In this document: one piece after another, positions 1-7,759 of the stretch
Layout of the letters: each line of letters begins with the position of its first letter
Position numbering within the stretch: position 1 is the first letter of the stretch
Assembly (NCBI GenBank): GCA_036496265.1
Contig: DASXLL010000121.1
Span: 1-13,549, forward strand
Direction of reading: 5' to 3'
Source of the DNA: CAYLLN01 sp036496265
GTDB taxonomy: Bacteria; Planctomycetota; Planctomycetia; Pirellulales; Pirellulaceae
Length of the DNA: 13,549 nucleotides
Notes under the pieces: generated by a model
What the model was told of the DNA's origin: nothing
The model's input: the letters and a program-made list of their open reading frames with translations, nothing else
The model's database searches: none
Program-made: the position numbers and the translations under genes

Positions 1-39
1 TCGACGCCCGACCCCGTGGCGCTGCATCGTCTTAGCCAT
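1..39 (-). CDS. Possible start of a further minus-strand gene, cut by the window edge
   Basis: An ATG lies three bases after the stop codon of the GH38-like gene, and the frame stays open for 13 codons (MAKTMQRHGVGRR) to the window edge. The close spacing would suit a downstream operon partner. The purine run next to the ATG (TAAGGC) is too close to be a normal ribosome binding site, and 13 codons cannot establish coding. No function can be suggested. Confidence 0.22.
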   Translation of the reverse strand, partial: MAKTMQRHGVGRR

Positions 40-42
40 GCC

Positions 43-2814
43 TTACCAGCGAGCGTGGACTTCAACCCACTCGTGGGCGGCCATGTCGAGCTTCGCTTTG
101 CCGTCTTCGATTTTCAGGTCGGCTATCATGGTGTCGTTGAAGTCAGTTGTTGCGGCTGATTTGATTTCGTGAAAGGCTGAGACGGCCAGATTGGCAGGTC
201 GGCCGGCGTTTTCTAGCAGTCGAGCGCGAAAGCCGACGACTTGTTCGCCGTCCGCGAGCGGCGCAATGCTCGTGGCGATGACATTGCGCGAGCTGAGATG
301 CAGCAGCCAGCCGCTGGCGCCGGATGATGGCTGCGGGCAGTCAGGAACGACGATGGGTGGCGTTAAAAGGCCGATGGCTTCGTGCATCGGATGAGCCAGA
401 TCGACTCCGATGCCGAAGCGGAATTTGCGCTCGCGCTCGCCGCGCGTAATCAGCAGTGTATCGAGCATCCGCTGTTCGTGGCGGCGATGAAACGTCAGTC
501 CGCCCGTAAGAATCGTCGTCGTATTCTTGCCGTCGCTAATTTCGACGTAGTGCGGTGACTCAAAACGTTTCTCGCTCACCGGCTGTCGCGTCTCGTTTAG
601 CGTGCGAGAGAGTTCGGCCAGCTCATCCGGCCAGGCAAACCGGCAGCAATAATAAGAATTCCAGGGATCGGACCGCGGCTCTTCCGCCGGATCGAGCTCC
701 ACTTCGACATGCAGCACGCGGCTGCCGCGCCAGAGGCGATATTTCTGGACGAAGCCGGCAAGCTGATTGCCATTGAGGTCGAGCAACCGCCCACGAGTCA
801 CAATTTCACCGAGCGTGGTTGTCGAAATCGTTGTTTCCATCGAATCGGCGGCCATCACCGAATACACAGCCGATTCGTCCGGATCGCGATAGCTATCGCC
901 GGGTTTTTGCTTGCCCCCGGGCATGCGGAGAGCGAGCTGCTGTGACAACCGATTGCCGCGGGATTTGTATTCGTGGATGGCGGCAAGAGAACCGGTCGTT
1001 GGATTGATGATGGCTTCGAAGAATTCGTTGCGGAGAACGCCGTCTTCGGCGAGGAGGATGGCCTTCTTGTCGCGCGGCGCGGATTTGCCCGGCGTTAGAT
1101 GCACGAATCCGAATGCGGGAACATCTGCGACCGCGCGCAGTTGGCCGGGGGTTTCGTCCGCGGCATAGACCGGCCGTTCGATCGTAGGCAAACCATTTAA
1201 TCCCATTCCCTCGAGGCCAACCCGCCGGACGAAGCTGCACGGATTGAGAACCAGGCAGCCGTGCGCCCCGGTTGAGCTACCGCTCAGCGCGGTCGCCACT
1301 TGTCGAGCCGCGGCATCCACCTCGTGAGCTTTTGTCCCCTGTCTCCTGTCCCCTGTCCCCTGTCCTTTCCCCGTCACCAACGTCGCAAGCGTTTCCATCG
1401 TCTCCGTCGCCGTTCGCCGAGCTTCTTCCTCCCAGTACCGCATCTGCGACGACACCGGATCATCCTGCTTCCGAATAACCGCCTGCTTCAGATACGGCGA
1501 CTTGTAACGCGCGGCTTCGAACCGGTCGAGCTGCCCCGGCTGATCGGTTTTGGCAAAGTACTCGTCGATCGTGACCCATTTTCCGAGCGCTGAGCAGTAG
1601 CGGGCGATGCGGCGGAGGTCATCGATCCACGGGCTGGCCTGCCCTGGCCAGTGTGCGAGGCAAATTGTGGCGACGTGGTCCGAATCCATCGATTCGCCAA
1701 GCTTCGTGGCCAACGAGAGAAAGGTCTGCGGCTTACTGGCATCGAGCGGCGATTTGGAGATTGCGTCGATCGCGCTGCCGTCGAGGCCTTCCCAGCGGAT
1801 TTTGAATTGCACCCCAGCCGGCGTTTTGCCCTCTTCGAAATCCGCGTGCAGTGCGCCTTGAAAACCGAGGCGGTGCAAGATTCCCGGCAAGTGTGGCGTC
1901 AGGCCGTATCGCCAACGGCCAAAAATCTTTAGCCTTTGGCCAAGCAGTGCTTCGTATTTCGCTAAGCCTGTTTGCAAAGCGGTCAGAATTGACTCGTGCG
2001 ACAACAGCGGCAATTGGCCCTCGTTCGCTTCGCCGCCGATAAGACCAATGCGACCAGCTGCCAAACCATCTTTCAACGCGGCAAACGTCGTCAGCTCCTT
2101 CGCCGCCATCTCAGCAACGGCGTCGGCCGTTATCAGCACATTTGTCGGGCTTATTCGCGCGAACTCAGCCCGCAACGACTCGCCAAACGTCGTCGGTGCC
2201 GTCAAGTTCAAGTCCAGCACGAATGCATCGACCGGATAGTAGTGGTCACGCTCTTCGGCCAGCACGCTGAAGCACGCCGACAGCTTTTCGCGGGCCAACT
2301 CTTCATTGCCTTCAATCGCCGCCACAGCCGCGGCAACCGCCGTCGTCTTAAAATACGTTTCGTCGAGGTTGCTGGCATACCGCATCTGCCGCGTGAGCAG
2401 TTCGATTTGCAGGTAGCAGTAGCCGAGCGCCAAAAAGTCGGCTGCCAACTCTGGGCTCAGGCCTCGGACCTCAGAACTCGGGCCTACGCCGACCAGCGCG
2501 GCCGCGACGATCTCCTCTCGATTATTCGTCGTCCGAACGAGAACTCCGCCTTCATCTTTGACCCGCTGCGCAAACCCGCTGGGCAGCCGTTGCACACAAA
2601 CCGACGGTACGATAATCAGCCGATCCTTAACCTCGCTCGGCGGGTCATCCACTCGTCGCCACGAAGGTGCCTGGCCTGCGGCGGCCAAGAGTGCAGGATG
2701 CCACAACGCCGACCAACTGGCCAATAGGCTGTGGGCGTCGTCCCCCTCGTGATGCGTTGGAAAGTCCTCCAGGCTGTGGCACGGCAGGAGGACAATCAGC
2801 TCGCGGTAACTCAT
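43..2814 (-). CDS. Glycoside hydrolase family 38-like protein (alpha-mannosidase fold), catalytic residues not evident
   Basis: The 923-residue protein has the layout of a GH38 alpha-mannosidase: an N-terminal barrel-like half, a helical middle, then a beta-sandwich half. Family-like stretches are FKIRWEGLDGS (about 335-350), the turn before LTPHLPGIL (about 305-313), NEFFEAIINPTTGSLAAIHE (from 596) and the YYCCRFAWPDE segment (about 720-730). Length fits the family. I chose the ATG at 2814 because GGGAG stands 8 bases upstream; a longer frame to 2868 has no such site. There is no signal peptide, so the protein is probably cytoplasmic. The zinc-ligand motif near the N-terminus is only HSLED (13-17), and the position of the usual nucleophile Asp appears to be Trp301, so hydrolysis is doubtful. 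Two period-7 DNA repeats lie inside the gene and encode residues about 110-123 and 483-494. Fold assignment is fairly sure; substrate is unknown. Confidence 0.72.
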   Translation of the reverse strand: MSYRELIVLLPCHSLEDFPTHHEGDDAHSLLASWSALWHPALLAAAGQAPSWRRVDDPPSEVKDRLIIVPSVCVQRLPSGFAQRVKDEGGVLVRTTNNREEIVAAALVGVGPSSEVRGLSPELAADFLALGYCYLQIELLTRQMRYASNLDETYFKTTAVAAAVAAIEGNEELAREKLSACFSVLAEERDHYYPVDAFVLDLNLTAPTTFGESLRAEFARISPTNVLITADAVAEMAAKELTTFAALKDGLAAGRIGLIGGEANEGQLPLLSHESILTALQTGLAKYEALLGQRLKIFGRWRYGLTPHLPGILHRLGFQGALHADFEEGKTPAGVQFKIRWEGLDGSAIDAISKSPLDASKPQTFLSLATKLGESMDSDHVATICLAHWPGQASPWIDDLRRIARYCSALGKWVTIDEYFAKTDQPGQLDRFEAARYKSPYLKQAVIRKQDDPVSSQMRYWEEEARRTATETMETLATLVTGKGQGTGDRRQGTKAHEVDAAARQVATALSGSSTGAHGCLVLNPCSFVRRVGLEGMGLNGLPTIERPVYAADETPGQLRAVADVPAFGFVHLTPGKSAPRDKKAILLAEDGVLRNEFFEAIINPTTGSLAAIHEYKSRGNRLSQQLALRMPGGKQKPGDSYRDPDESAVYSVMAADSMETTISTTTLGEIVTRGRLLDLNGNQLAGFVQKYRLWRGSRVLHVEVELDPAEEPRSDPWNSYYCCRFAWPDELAELSRTLNETRQPVSEKRFESPHYVEISDGKNTTTILTGGLTFHRRHEQRMLDTLLITRGERERKFRFGIGVDLAHPMHEAIGLLTPPIVVPDCPQPSSGASGWLLHLSSRNVIATSIAPLADGEQVVGFRARLLENAGRPANLAVSAFHEIKSAATTDFNDTMIADLKIEDGKAKLDMAAHEWVEVHARW
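1334..1368. repeat. Period-7 tandem repeat inside the GH38-like gene (unit GTCCCCT)
   Basis: Five contiguous heptads read GTCCCCT, GTCTCCT, GTCCCCT, GTCCCCT and GTCCTTT on the plus strand. Because 7 is not a multiple of 3, the array is read in all three frames in turn and yields KGQGTGDRRQGT in the gene's frame (483-494). This resembles the short tandemly repeated repetitive sequences described in cyanobacteria and seen in planctomycetes. It lies in a low-complexity stretch that looks like a surface loop between the two halves of the enzyme. Confidence 0.8.
2446..2487. repeat. Degenerate period-7 tandem repeat inside the GH38-like gene (unit GRMCTCR)
   Basis: Six consecutive heptads can be read: CAACTCT, GGGCTCA, GGCCTCG, GACCTCA, GAACTCG and GGCCTAC. 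The CTC core recurs in the first five with exact 7-base spacing, and the sixth has CTA. On the coding (minus) strand this is a TGAG/CGAG-cored repeat encoding part of GPSSEVRGLSPEL (about residues 110-123). Degeneracy suggests it is old and has been tuned to the reading frame. Confidence 0.65.
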
Positions 2815-3138
2815 CAAAATGGCTCCCGCACACACGATAATCGACGCGGTCCCGCCCGTCGTGGCCATGCCTCAGCCGGGAACCGCCGAATTCCCCGCCC
2901 TAAACGCGAATTTAACGGACAGCAAGTTGACTTTTATCGCGCTGCGCCGGTAGAGTGAAGCGTTGGTATTAGGGGCTTGGGAACGCGAATGCTTGTGTCA
3001 GCCGCATCTTGTCAATCATCATTTCTGGCACCACTTCTGGCGTCGCGTAAAGCTTGGAGCGGCCGCGAGTTGTGCTTACATCGTCGCCGCCAGATGCAAG
3101 TGCCGATCGCAGGGGCTTTTTGTCCGTGAGGATGTCAC
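2815..3138. other. Divergent intergenic region between the GH38-like gene and the PilM-like gene
   Basis: These 324 bases hold the start signals for two divergent genes. A sigma70-like promoter facing right is listed separately and would leave a leader of about 175 bases before the PilM-like gene. For the leftward gene I see only the GGGAG ribosome site at 2823-2827 and no convincing promoter hexamers. I see no riboswitch fold, tRNA or further reading frame with coding character; the frame at 2963-3340 overlaps the PilM-like gene and is a shadow. Confidence 0.6.
2927..2956 (+). promoter_or_regulatory. Candidate sigma70-type promoter for the PilM-like operon
   Basis: TTGACT (2927-2932) and TAGAGT (2951-2956) are separated by 18 bases; the -35 box matches the consensus at five of six positions and the -10 box at four of six. 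It points towards the three-gene cluster. Transcription from here would give a leader of roughly 175 bases, long for a simple operon. Planctomycete promoter rules are poorly defined, so this is a prediction. Confidence 0.42.
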
Positions 3139-5733
3139 ATGGCTAATAGTGCTGCCGTTTGGGGAATTGATATCGGCCGCTGCGCCCTCAAGGCGCTGCG
3201 TTGCCATTTGGATGGCGATTCAATCGTTGCCGATGGTTTCGATTACATCGAATATCCGAAGCTGCTCACACAGCCGGAAGCGGACGCCCCGCAGCTTGTC
3301 AAAGAGGCCCTCGACCAGTTCCTGTTGCGGAACACGGTGAAGGGGGACAAGGTCTCGATTTCGGTGCCCGGCGAGTCGGGCCTCGCTCGTTACTTCAAGC
3401 CGCCGCCCGTCGATGTCAAAAAGATTGCCGACATCGTCAAATACGAAGCCCGGCAGCAGATTCCCTTTGCTCTGGAAGACGTGATTTGGGACTTCCAGCG
3501 AATGGCGGGAGGACAGGAGGTCGATGGGTTTGCCCTCGATACCGAAATCGGCCTCTTCGCGATGAAGAAAGAGGCGGTGGCGAAGCAGATGGCGCCGTAT
3601 AACACGGCGAACATCGAGATCGACGTCATCCAGCTCGCCCCGATCGCGATTTACAATTACATCGCACACGATGTGGCCAAGGAACTGGCGGAGGGCGAGG
3701 AGTACAGCTCGGAAAGCCCGCCGTCGTCGTTGATCGTGCTCTCGATCGGCACCGACACGACCGACTTGGTGGTGACGAACGGCTACCGCGTCTGGCAGCG
3801 CAACATTCCGCTCGGCGGCAATCACTTCACGAAGCAGCTCTCGAAGGAATTGAAGCTAACATTCGCCAAAGCGGAACATCTGAAGCGAAATCCGAAGCAG
3901 GCCGAAGACCCAAAGGCAATCTTTCAGGCCATGCGGCCCGTTTTTGCCGATATGGTCACGGAAGTGCAGCGCTCGATCGGCTTTTTCCAGAGCCTCGACC
4001 GCAAGGCGAAGATCAGCAGCGTCGTCATGCTGGGCAACACGGTCAAGCTGCCGGGTCTGGTGCAGTATTTGTCGAAGCACCTGGGCTACGACGTAATTGA
4101 GATCGATTCGTTCAATAAGCTCGGTGGCTCGACGGTCGTCACGGCACCGAGCTTCAAAGACAACGTCCTGGCGTTTTCGACTTGCTACGGCCTCTGCTTG
4201 CAGGGCCTGGGCAAGGCAAAGCTTTCGACGAATTTGCTGCCGCGCGAGATTCTCACGCAGCGCATGATTCGGGCCAAAAAGCCCTGGGCCGTCGCGGGCG
4301 TGGCAGCGATGTTGCTCGCTTGCGCTTTGAACTACACCTTCTGGTACAACCGCTGGTGGGAGGTAAATCCGGAGCGCGAAATTCAAGGCGTGAAGTGGGA
4401 TGGCGCCATCAAGGGCGCCGAAACGGTCAAAAGCGAAGGCACCAACTGGACTACGCAAGACACCGCCAAAAAAGCCGATCTCGAACGGATGCAAAAGATC
4501 GGCCTGGAAGTGGTCGGCTCGGCCGACCGTCGCGTGCTCTGGCTGGAAATGATGAAGGCCCTCAACAAGTCGCTGCCGCTGATGGCCGACGGGCTTGATC
4601 CCAAAGCGCCGACACCCGATGTCAAATTGCTGCCCTTTGATAAGCGGAAAGATCTCAAAATCACGCAAATCGAGACGCAGTTCTTCCCGGAGCTGAGCGT
4701 CTGGTTTACCCCCTTGGTGAAGCAGAAGTTTGTGGATCTTAATCCCGAATGGCTAACGGCCCCTCCGGCCGGCTCAGCGCCGGCTGACGGCAGTGCGCCG
4801 CCTGCTCCCGCGCCGGCCGACGTTGCGGCTGCACCGGCGCCAGATGCGATGCCGGGTGGGAGTGGCGAGGGAATGCAGGGCGGTGCCGAGGGCGTCGAGA
4901 TGGCCGCTTCGGTTGATATGTCCGGCGTTAACGTTCCACCTCCAACAGGTCCCGGCTGGGTGGTCGAACTGCAGGGTTTTCATTTTTACAACGACCCGAA
5001 AGCCGACCGTCGCGATATTGGCTCGGGCCATGTTCGCAAGACGCTTCTGAAACAATTAAAAGAGGCAGTTGTTAATGTGCCGGCCGGTCCGGGGCAGCCG
5101 CCAGTTCCATTCACCATGAAAGAGTTGGGCATTGGCTATGCGATTTTGGCATATAGTCCGCGGCCGCAGATGAGGGAGATTGCGAATCCGAACTATGCCG
5201 GGACAGCAGCGGGCGGCGTCGGGGGTGAAGGCGCTCCGATGCCGACCGGCCTGGGTGGATTAGGCGGCGGAATGGGACCGCAAGGAGGTATCGGGGGAAT
5301 TCCGGGCGCCGCGGGGGCGCCGCTGGTTGACGCGAATGGGAATCCGGCAACATTCAAGGTCTTCCGCTACGACTTCGCCGTGCAGTTCGTGTGGCAAGAA
5401 AAGCCGTTGAATGTGCGTCTCGCAGAGCGCAAGAAAAAGGAAGAGGAAGCGAAAGCCGCGGCTGATGCAGCCGCTGCGGCTCAGCCGGCCGACGGATCAG
5501 CGCCTGCTGGGCCTCCGGCGCCCGGCGCTCCACCATCTGCGGCTCCCAATCCGGCGGCGCAGCCGGTGACCGAAGCTGCGATTACTCCCGCTGGTCCGCA
5601 AGCCGCGCCGGCACAATTGACACCGGCTGAAACCGCCCCTGCGGCCGTTTCGCCAGCGAATGGCCAGCCAACCAGCGGCCAGCCCGGGGCAGACACTCCC
5701 GCAACTCCGGCAGCGCCGGAAGGAGTCAAATAG
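3139..5733 (+). CDS. PilM/GspL-like actin-fold ATPase fused to a membrane helix and long periplasmic region
   Basis: Residues 1 to about 365 form a PilM-type actin-like ATPase domain of the inner-membrane platform of type IV pili and type II secretion. The phosphate-1 motif is WGIDIGRCALKAL (8-20), the phosphate-2 motif LSIGTDTTDLVV (201-212), and the adenosine-type motif VVMLGNTVKLPGL lies near 295-307. A single membrane helix (about 382-403) follows, then a periplasmic part of some 460 residues. That order matches GspL or a PilM-PilN fusion rather than a lone cytoplasmic PilM. The periplasmic part carries an Ala/Pro-rich linker (about 539-593), a Gly-rich stretch (691-727) and a Lys/Glu then Ala/Pro-rich tail (762-864). 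Total length of 864 is far above classical PilM (about 350). The ATG has GAGG about 8 bases upstream. It is the first gene of a three-gene operon, with the next start 2 bases after its stop. The ATPase domain is confident; which machine it serves is not. Confidence 0.85.
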   Translation: MANSAAVWGIDIGRCALKALRCHLDGDSIVADGFDYIEYPKLLTQPEADAPQLVKEALDQFLLRNTVKGDKVSISVPGESGLARYFKPPPVDVKKIADIVKYEARQQIPFALEDVIWDFQRMAGGQEVDGFALDTEIGLFAMKKEAVAKQMAPYNTANIEIDVIQLAPIAIYNYIAHDVAKELAEGEEYSSESPPSSLIVLSIGTDTTDLVVTNGYRVWQRNIPLGGNHFTKQLSKELKLTFAKAEHLKRNPKQAEDPKAIFQAMRPVFADMVTEVQRSIGFFQSLDRKAKISSVVMLGNTVKLPGLVQYLSKHLGYDVIEIDSFNKLGGSTVVTAPSFKDNVLAFSTCYGLCLQGLGKAKLSTNLLPREILTQRMIRAKKPWAVAGVAAMLLACALNYTFWYNRWWEVNPEREIQGVKWDGAIKGAETVKSEGTNWTTQDTAKKADLERMQKIGLEVVGSADRRVLWLEMMKALNKSLPLMADGLDPKAPTPDVKLLPFDKRKDLKITQIETQFFPELSVWFTPLVKQKFVDLNPEWLTAPPAGSAPADGSAPPAPAPADVAAAPAPDAMPGGSGEGMQGGAEGVEMAASVDMSGVNVPPPTGPGWVVELQGFHFYNDPKADRRDIGSGHVRKTLLKQLKEAVVNVPAGPGQPPVPFTMKELGIGYAILAYSPRPQMREIANPNYAGTAAGGVGGEGAPMPTGLGGLGGGMGPQGGIGGIPGAAGAPLVDANGNPATFKVFRYDFAVQFVWQEKPLNVRLAERKKKEEEAKAAADAAAAAQPADGSAPAGPPAPGAPPSAAPNPAAQPVTEAAITPAGPQAAPAQLTPAETAPAAVSPANGQPTSGQPGADTPATPAAPEGVK

Positions 5734-5735
5734 CT

Positions 5736-7607
5736 ATGGATCAACTCAAAACACAACTCGCGCTGGTTAAACAACACTCATTCTGGGCCATGTGCCTGGG
5801 CATTCTTGGTGTCAGCCTGGGAAGCTGGTGGGTCTCGACGGGCAAGTTGCAAACTGAACGAGACTCCCAGAAGGGCAAGATCACCGGCAGCTTCGACGGC
5901 CTGAAGTCGGTGACAGGTACGCCGCTGCATCCGAACAAAACGGTCATCGACGGCATGGACGCCCTGTGCCGCAAGTATGCCAAGGAAGTGCTCGACGGCT
6001 GGCAGCTTCAGTATCAGCAGCAGGAAAACGTTCTGGTTTGGCCCGAGAGATTCAAGCAAACCGGCTTTGTGGCATTCGTCGATAAACTGCGGCCGATTGA
6101 AAAGATCGCGGTTGTCGATGGCAAAGTGGCGGCCCGGGACGATCTGCCCCGTGATTATAAGGAAGAATATCGCAATTTCATGGAAGAAGAATTGCCCACG
6201 CTAGCCGAAACCATTAAGGCCAAATGGGTCGTCTCGACCCAGGGCGCCAGCGCGGGCGGTTTCGGTGGCGGCTTTGGCGGCGGCGAAGGTCCGGGCGGTT
6301 TTGGCGGCGGAGCGACCCCCGGTGTCGATGCGGCCGGCAATCCGATTGTCGATGATTCGGTCGTGCTCTGGAATCAGCAAAACCAAGAAGAGATTTTGAA
6401 GACGCACTTCGGCTTCACGATGCGCTCCTCGCTGCCCACCACGCTCGAAGTGCTTTATGCCCAGGAGGATTACTGGGTCTTCAACAGCATCATGCAGATT
6501 ATCCGGAACACAAACCGCGTGGAAAACACGAAGGGTGAGCTGGAGGATGCTCAGGCTCGCCACGATGCTGTCGTGAAATACATCGATTTCGTTCGCATCG
6601 GCCGCAGCGCCTATGGACTTGCCGGCACCGTGACTCCCGTCGGCCGCAGCGCAGCTGGGGCAGGCGACGTGGCCGGCGGCGGTACCGAAGGCGGCGGCGC
6701 GCCGGCCCCGGCACCTGGCGGTGAGGGCGGTGGCGCGCCCGCTCCGGGCGGCTCACCCGACGGCGCAGGCGGCGGCATGGAAGCATTGCTCGCCCGCGAT
6801 CCCGCGATGAACCGCTATGTCGATGACAAATACCAGCCGCTTGCGCCGGAACGCTTGCGTGGCGCGCTAAAATCGCAGACTCCGGAAGACGCCTTGCTCG
6901 CCGTGGCCAAACGCATGCCCGTCCGCATCCGCGTCGTCCTCGATCAACGCAAGCTGAACGTGCTGTTGGCTCAGTGTGGCAATTCGCGGCTGCCGGTTGA
7001 GATTCGCCAGGTCCGGATCAACCGCCCCGCGGCTGCCCCTGGTGCCGGCGCGGGTATGGGTGGCGGATACGCCGGCGGCGAAGGCGGTGGCGGTGGTTTT
7101 GCCGGCGGTGGATTTGGTGGCGGTGGTGGCGGATTCGGCGGTGGCTTTGGAGGCGGCGGCGAAGGCGGCGGAATGCCCGGCGGCTTTGGCGGCGGCGGCT
7201 TCGGTGGTGGTATGCCGGGAGGTTTCGGCGGCGGCATGCCCGGTGGCTTTGGCGGCGGCATGCCAGGCGGCGGTGAAAGCGGTTTTGGAGGCATCACCGG
7301 TCGCGCCGCCATGATCCCGGGCAGCGTCACGGCTGACGCGTCCGTCGATCCGAACATTGTTCCCGTCGAGTTGTACGGTATCGTCTATATTTACAATCCG
7401 GCCAACAAGGATCAGCTTGTCGCGGTGGCACCGGCCGAAGGGGCCGCGCCACCTGCGGATGGCGCAGCGTCGCCAGCCGAGGGCGCGGTGCCGCCAACCG
7501 ACGGAGCCGCACCGGCACCTGCACCAGAAACACCACCTACAGAAGATGCCGCAGGAGTTACGCCTGGCCAGGCTGAAGCGACAACCACAGTTCCCGGAGC
7601 CCAATAA
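5736..7607 (+). CDS. Single-pass inner-membrane protein with Gly-rich periplasmic segments, possibly PilO/GspM-like
   Basis: This 623-residue protein has a short cytoplasmic N-terminus, one membrane helix (about 16-33) and a large predicted periplasmic part. Folded blocks alternate with low-complexity ones: Gly/Phe-rich 170-196, Gly/Ala/Pro-rich about 303-348, Gly-rich 436-519 with an MPGGFGGG repeat, and an Ala/Pro-rich tail from about 563. The blocks containing AQEDYWVFNSIMQIIRNTN and MPVRIRVVLDQRKLNVLLA look like genuine folded domains; the latter pattern fits a ferredoxin-like PilO/GspM domain, but that is inference. AAGGAG sits about 10 bases before the ATG, and the gene begins 2 bases after the PilM-like stop, so translational coupling is likely. 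Topology and position after a GspL-like gene support a role in the same complex. I do not recognise a named family. Confidence 0.75.
   Translation: MDQLKTQLALVKQHSFWAMCLGILGVSLGSWWVSTGKLQTERDSQKGKITGSFDGLKSVTGTPLHPNKTVIDGMDALCRKYAKEVLDGWQLQYQQQENVLVWPERFKQTGFVAFVDKLRPIEKIAVVDGKVAARDDLPRDYKEEYRNFMEEELPTLAETIKAKWVVSTQGASAGGFGGGFGGGEGPGGFGGGATPGVDAAGNPIVDDSVVLWNQQNQEEILKTHFGFTMRSSLPTTLEVLYAQEDYWVFNSIMQIIRNTNRVENTKGELEDAQARHDAVVKYIDFVRIGRSAYGLAGTVTPVGRSAAGAGDVAGGGTEGGGAPAPAPGGEGGGAPAPGGSPDGAGGGMEALLARDPAMNRYVDDKYQPLAPERLRGALKSQTPEDALLAVAKRMPVRIRVVLDQRKLNVLLAQCGNSRLPVEIRQVRINRPAAAPGAGAGMGGGYAGGEGGGGGFAGGGFGGGGGGFGGGFGGGGEGGGMPGGFGGGGFGGGMPGGFGGGMPGGFGGGMPGGGESGFGGITGRAAMIPGSVTADASVDPNIVPVELYGIVYIYNPANKDQLVAVAPAEGAAPPADGAASPAEGAVPPTDGAAPAPAPETPPTEDAAGVTPGQAEATTTVPGAQ
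7173..7271 (+). repeat. In-frame 24-bp repeat encoding MPGGFGGG
   Basis: ATG codons at 7173, 7212, 7236 and 7260 each begin a copy of MPGG. Copies starting at 7212 and 7236 are full 24-base units (MPGGFGGG). The first is extended by five codons (GFGGG), and the last is cut short at MPGGG. Wobble positions differ between copies (CCC, CCG, CCC, CCA), so the array is not a very recent duplication. Confidence 0.8.
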
Positions 7608-7612
7608 AGTAG

Positions 7613-7675
7613 GGTGGGACAAGCTGGCGCAGCCGAGCGCCGGCCCACCAGAACCACCGTGCGGCGGGCTCCGCC
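7613..7675. repeat. REP-like double hairpin between operon genes 2 and 3
   Basis: The first hairpin pairs GGTGGG (7613-7618) with CCCACC (7644-7649), and inside it CTGGCGC (7624-7630) with GCGCCGG (7637-7643, one G-T pair). A five-base bulge ACAAG separates the two stems and the loop is AGCCGA. A smaller hairpin follows: GGCGG (7663-7667), loop GCT, CCGCC (7671-7675). There is no T-run, so this is not a standard terminator. It resembles the dispersed GGTGGG...CCCACC elements I associate with planctomycete intergenic regions. It could partly attenuate gene 3 or stabilise the upstream mRNA end. Confidence 0.6.
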
Positions 7676-7759
7676 CGTCAGCTTCAGAAAAAAAGTCCAG
7701 CAGCAAATCGAAAAGTTCAGTCCAGGGGAATCAGCTTTCGTCGAGGAGTTTTGCCTAGC

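Noticed and set aside
1996..2727. 243-codon plus-strand frame opposite the GH38-like gene
   Set aside because: Arg/Gln-rich antisense shadow; the minus-strand protein shows GH38-like blocks across the same gene.
2815..2868. Upstream ATG at 2868 for the GH38-like gene
   Set aside because: It lacks a properly spaced ribosome site and adds 18 residues of no evident role, whereas the ATG at 2814 has GGGAG at 8 bases.
3856..4668. 270-codon minus-strand frame opposite the PilM-like gene
   Set aside because: Shadow of the strongly recognisable ATPase domain and membrane helix on the plus strand.
7613..7649. Hairpin after gene 2 considered as a rho-independent terminator
   Set aside because: Strong stem but no T-run follows on either strand; classed as a REP-like element instead.
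7751..7759. TTG start at 7751 for gene 3
   Set aside because: Only 2 bases from the GAGGAG ribosome site; the ATG at 7760 has workable spacing.
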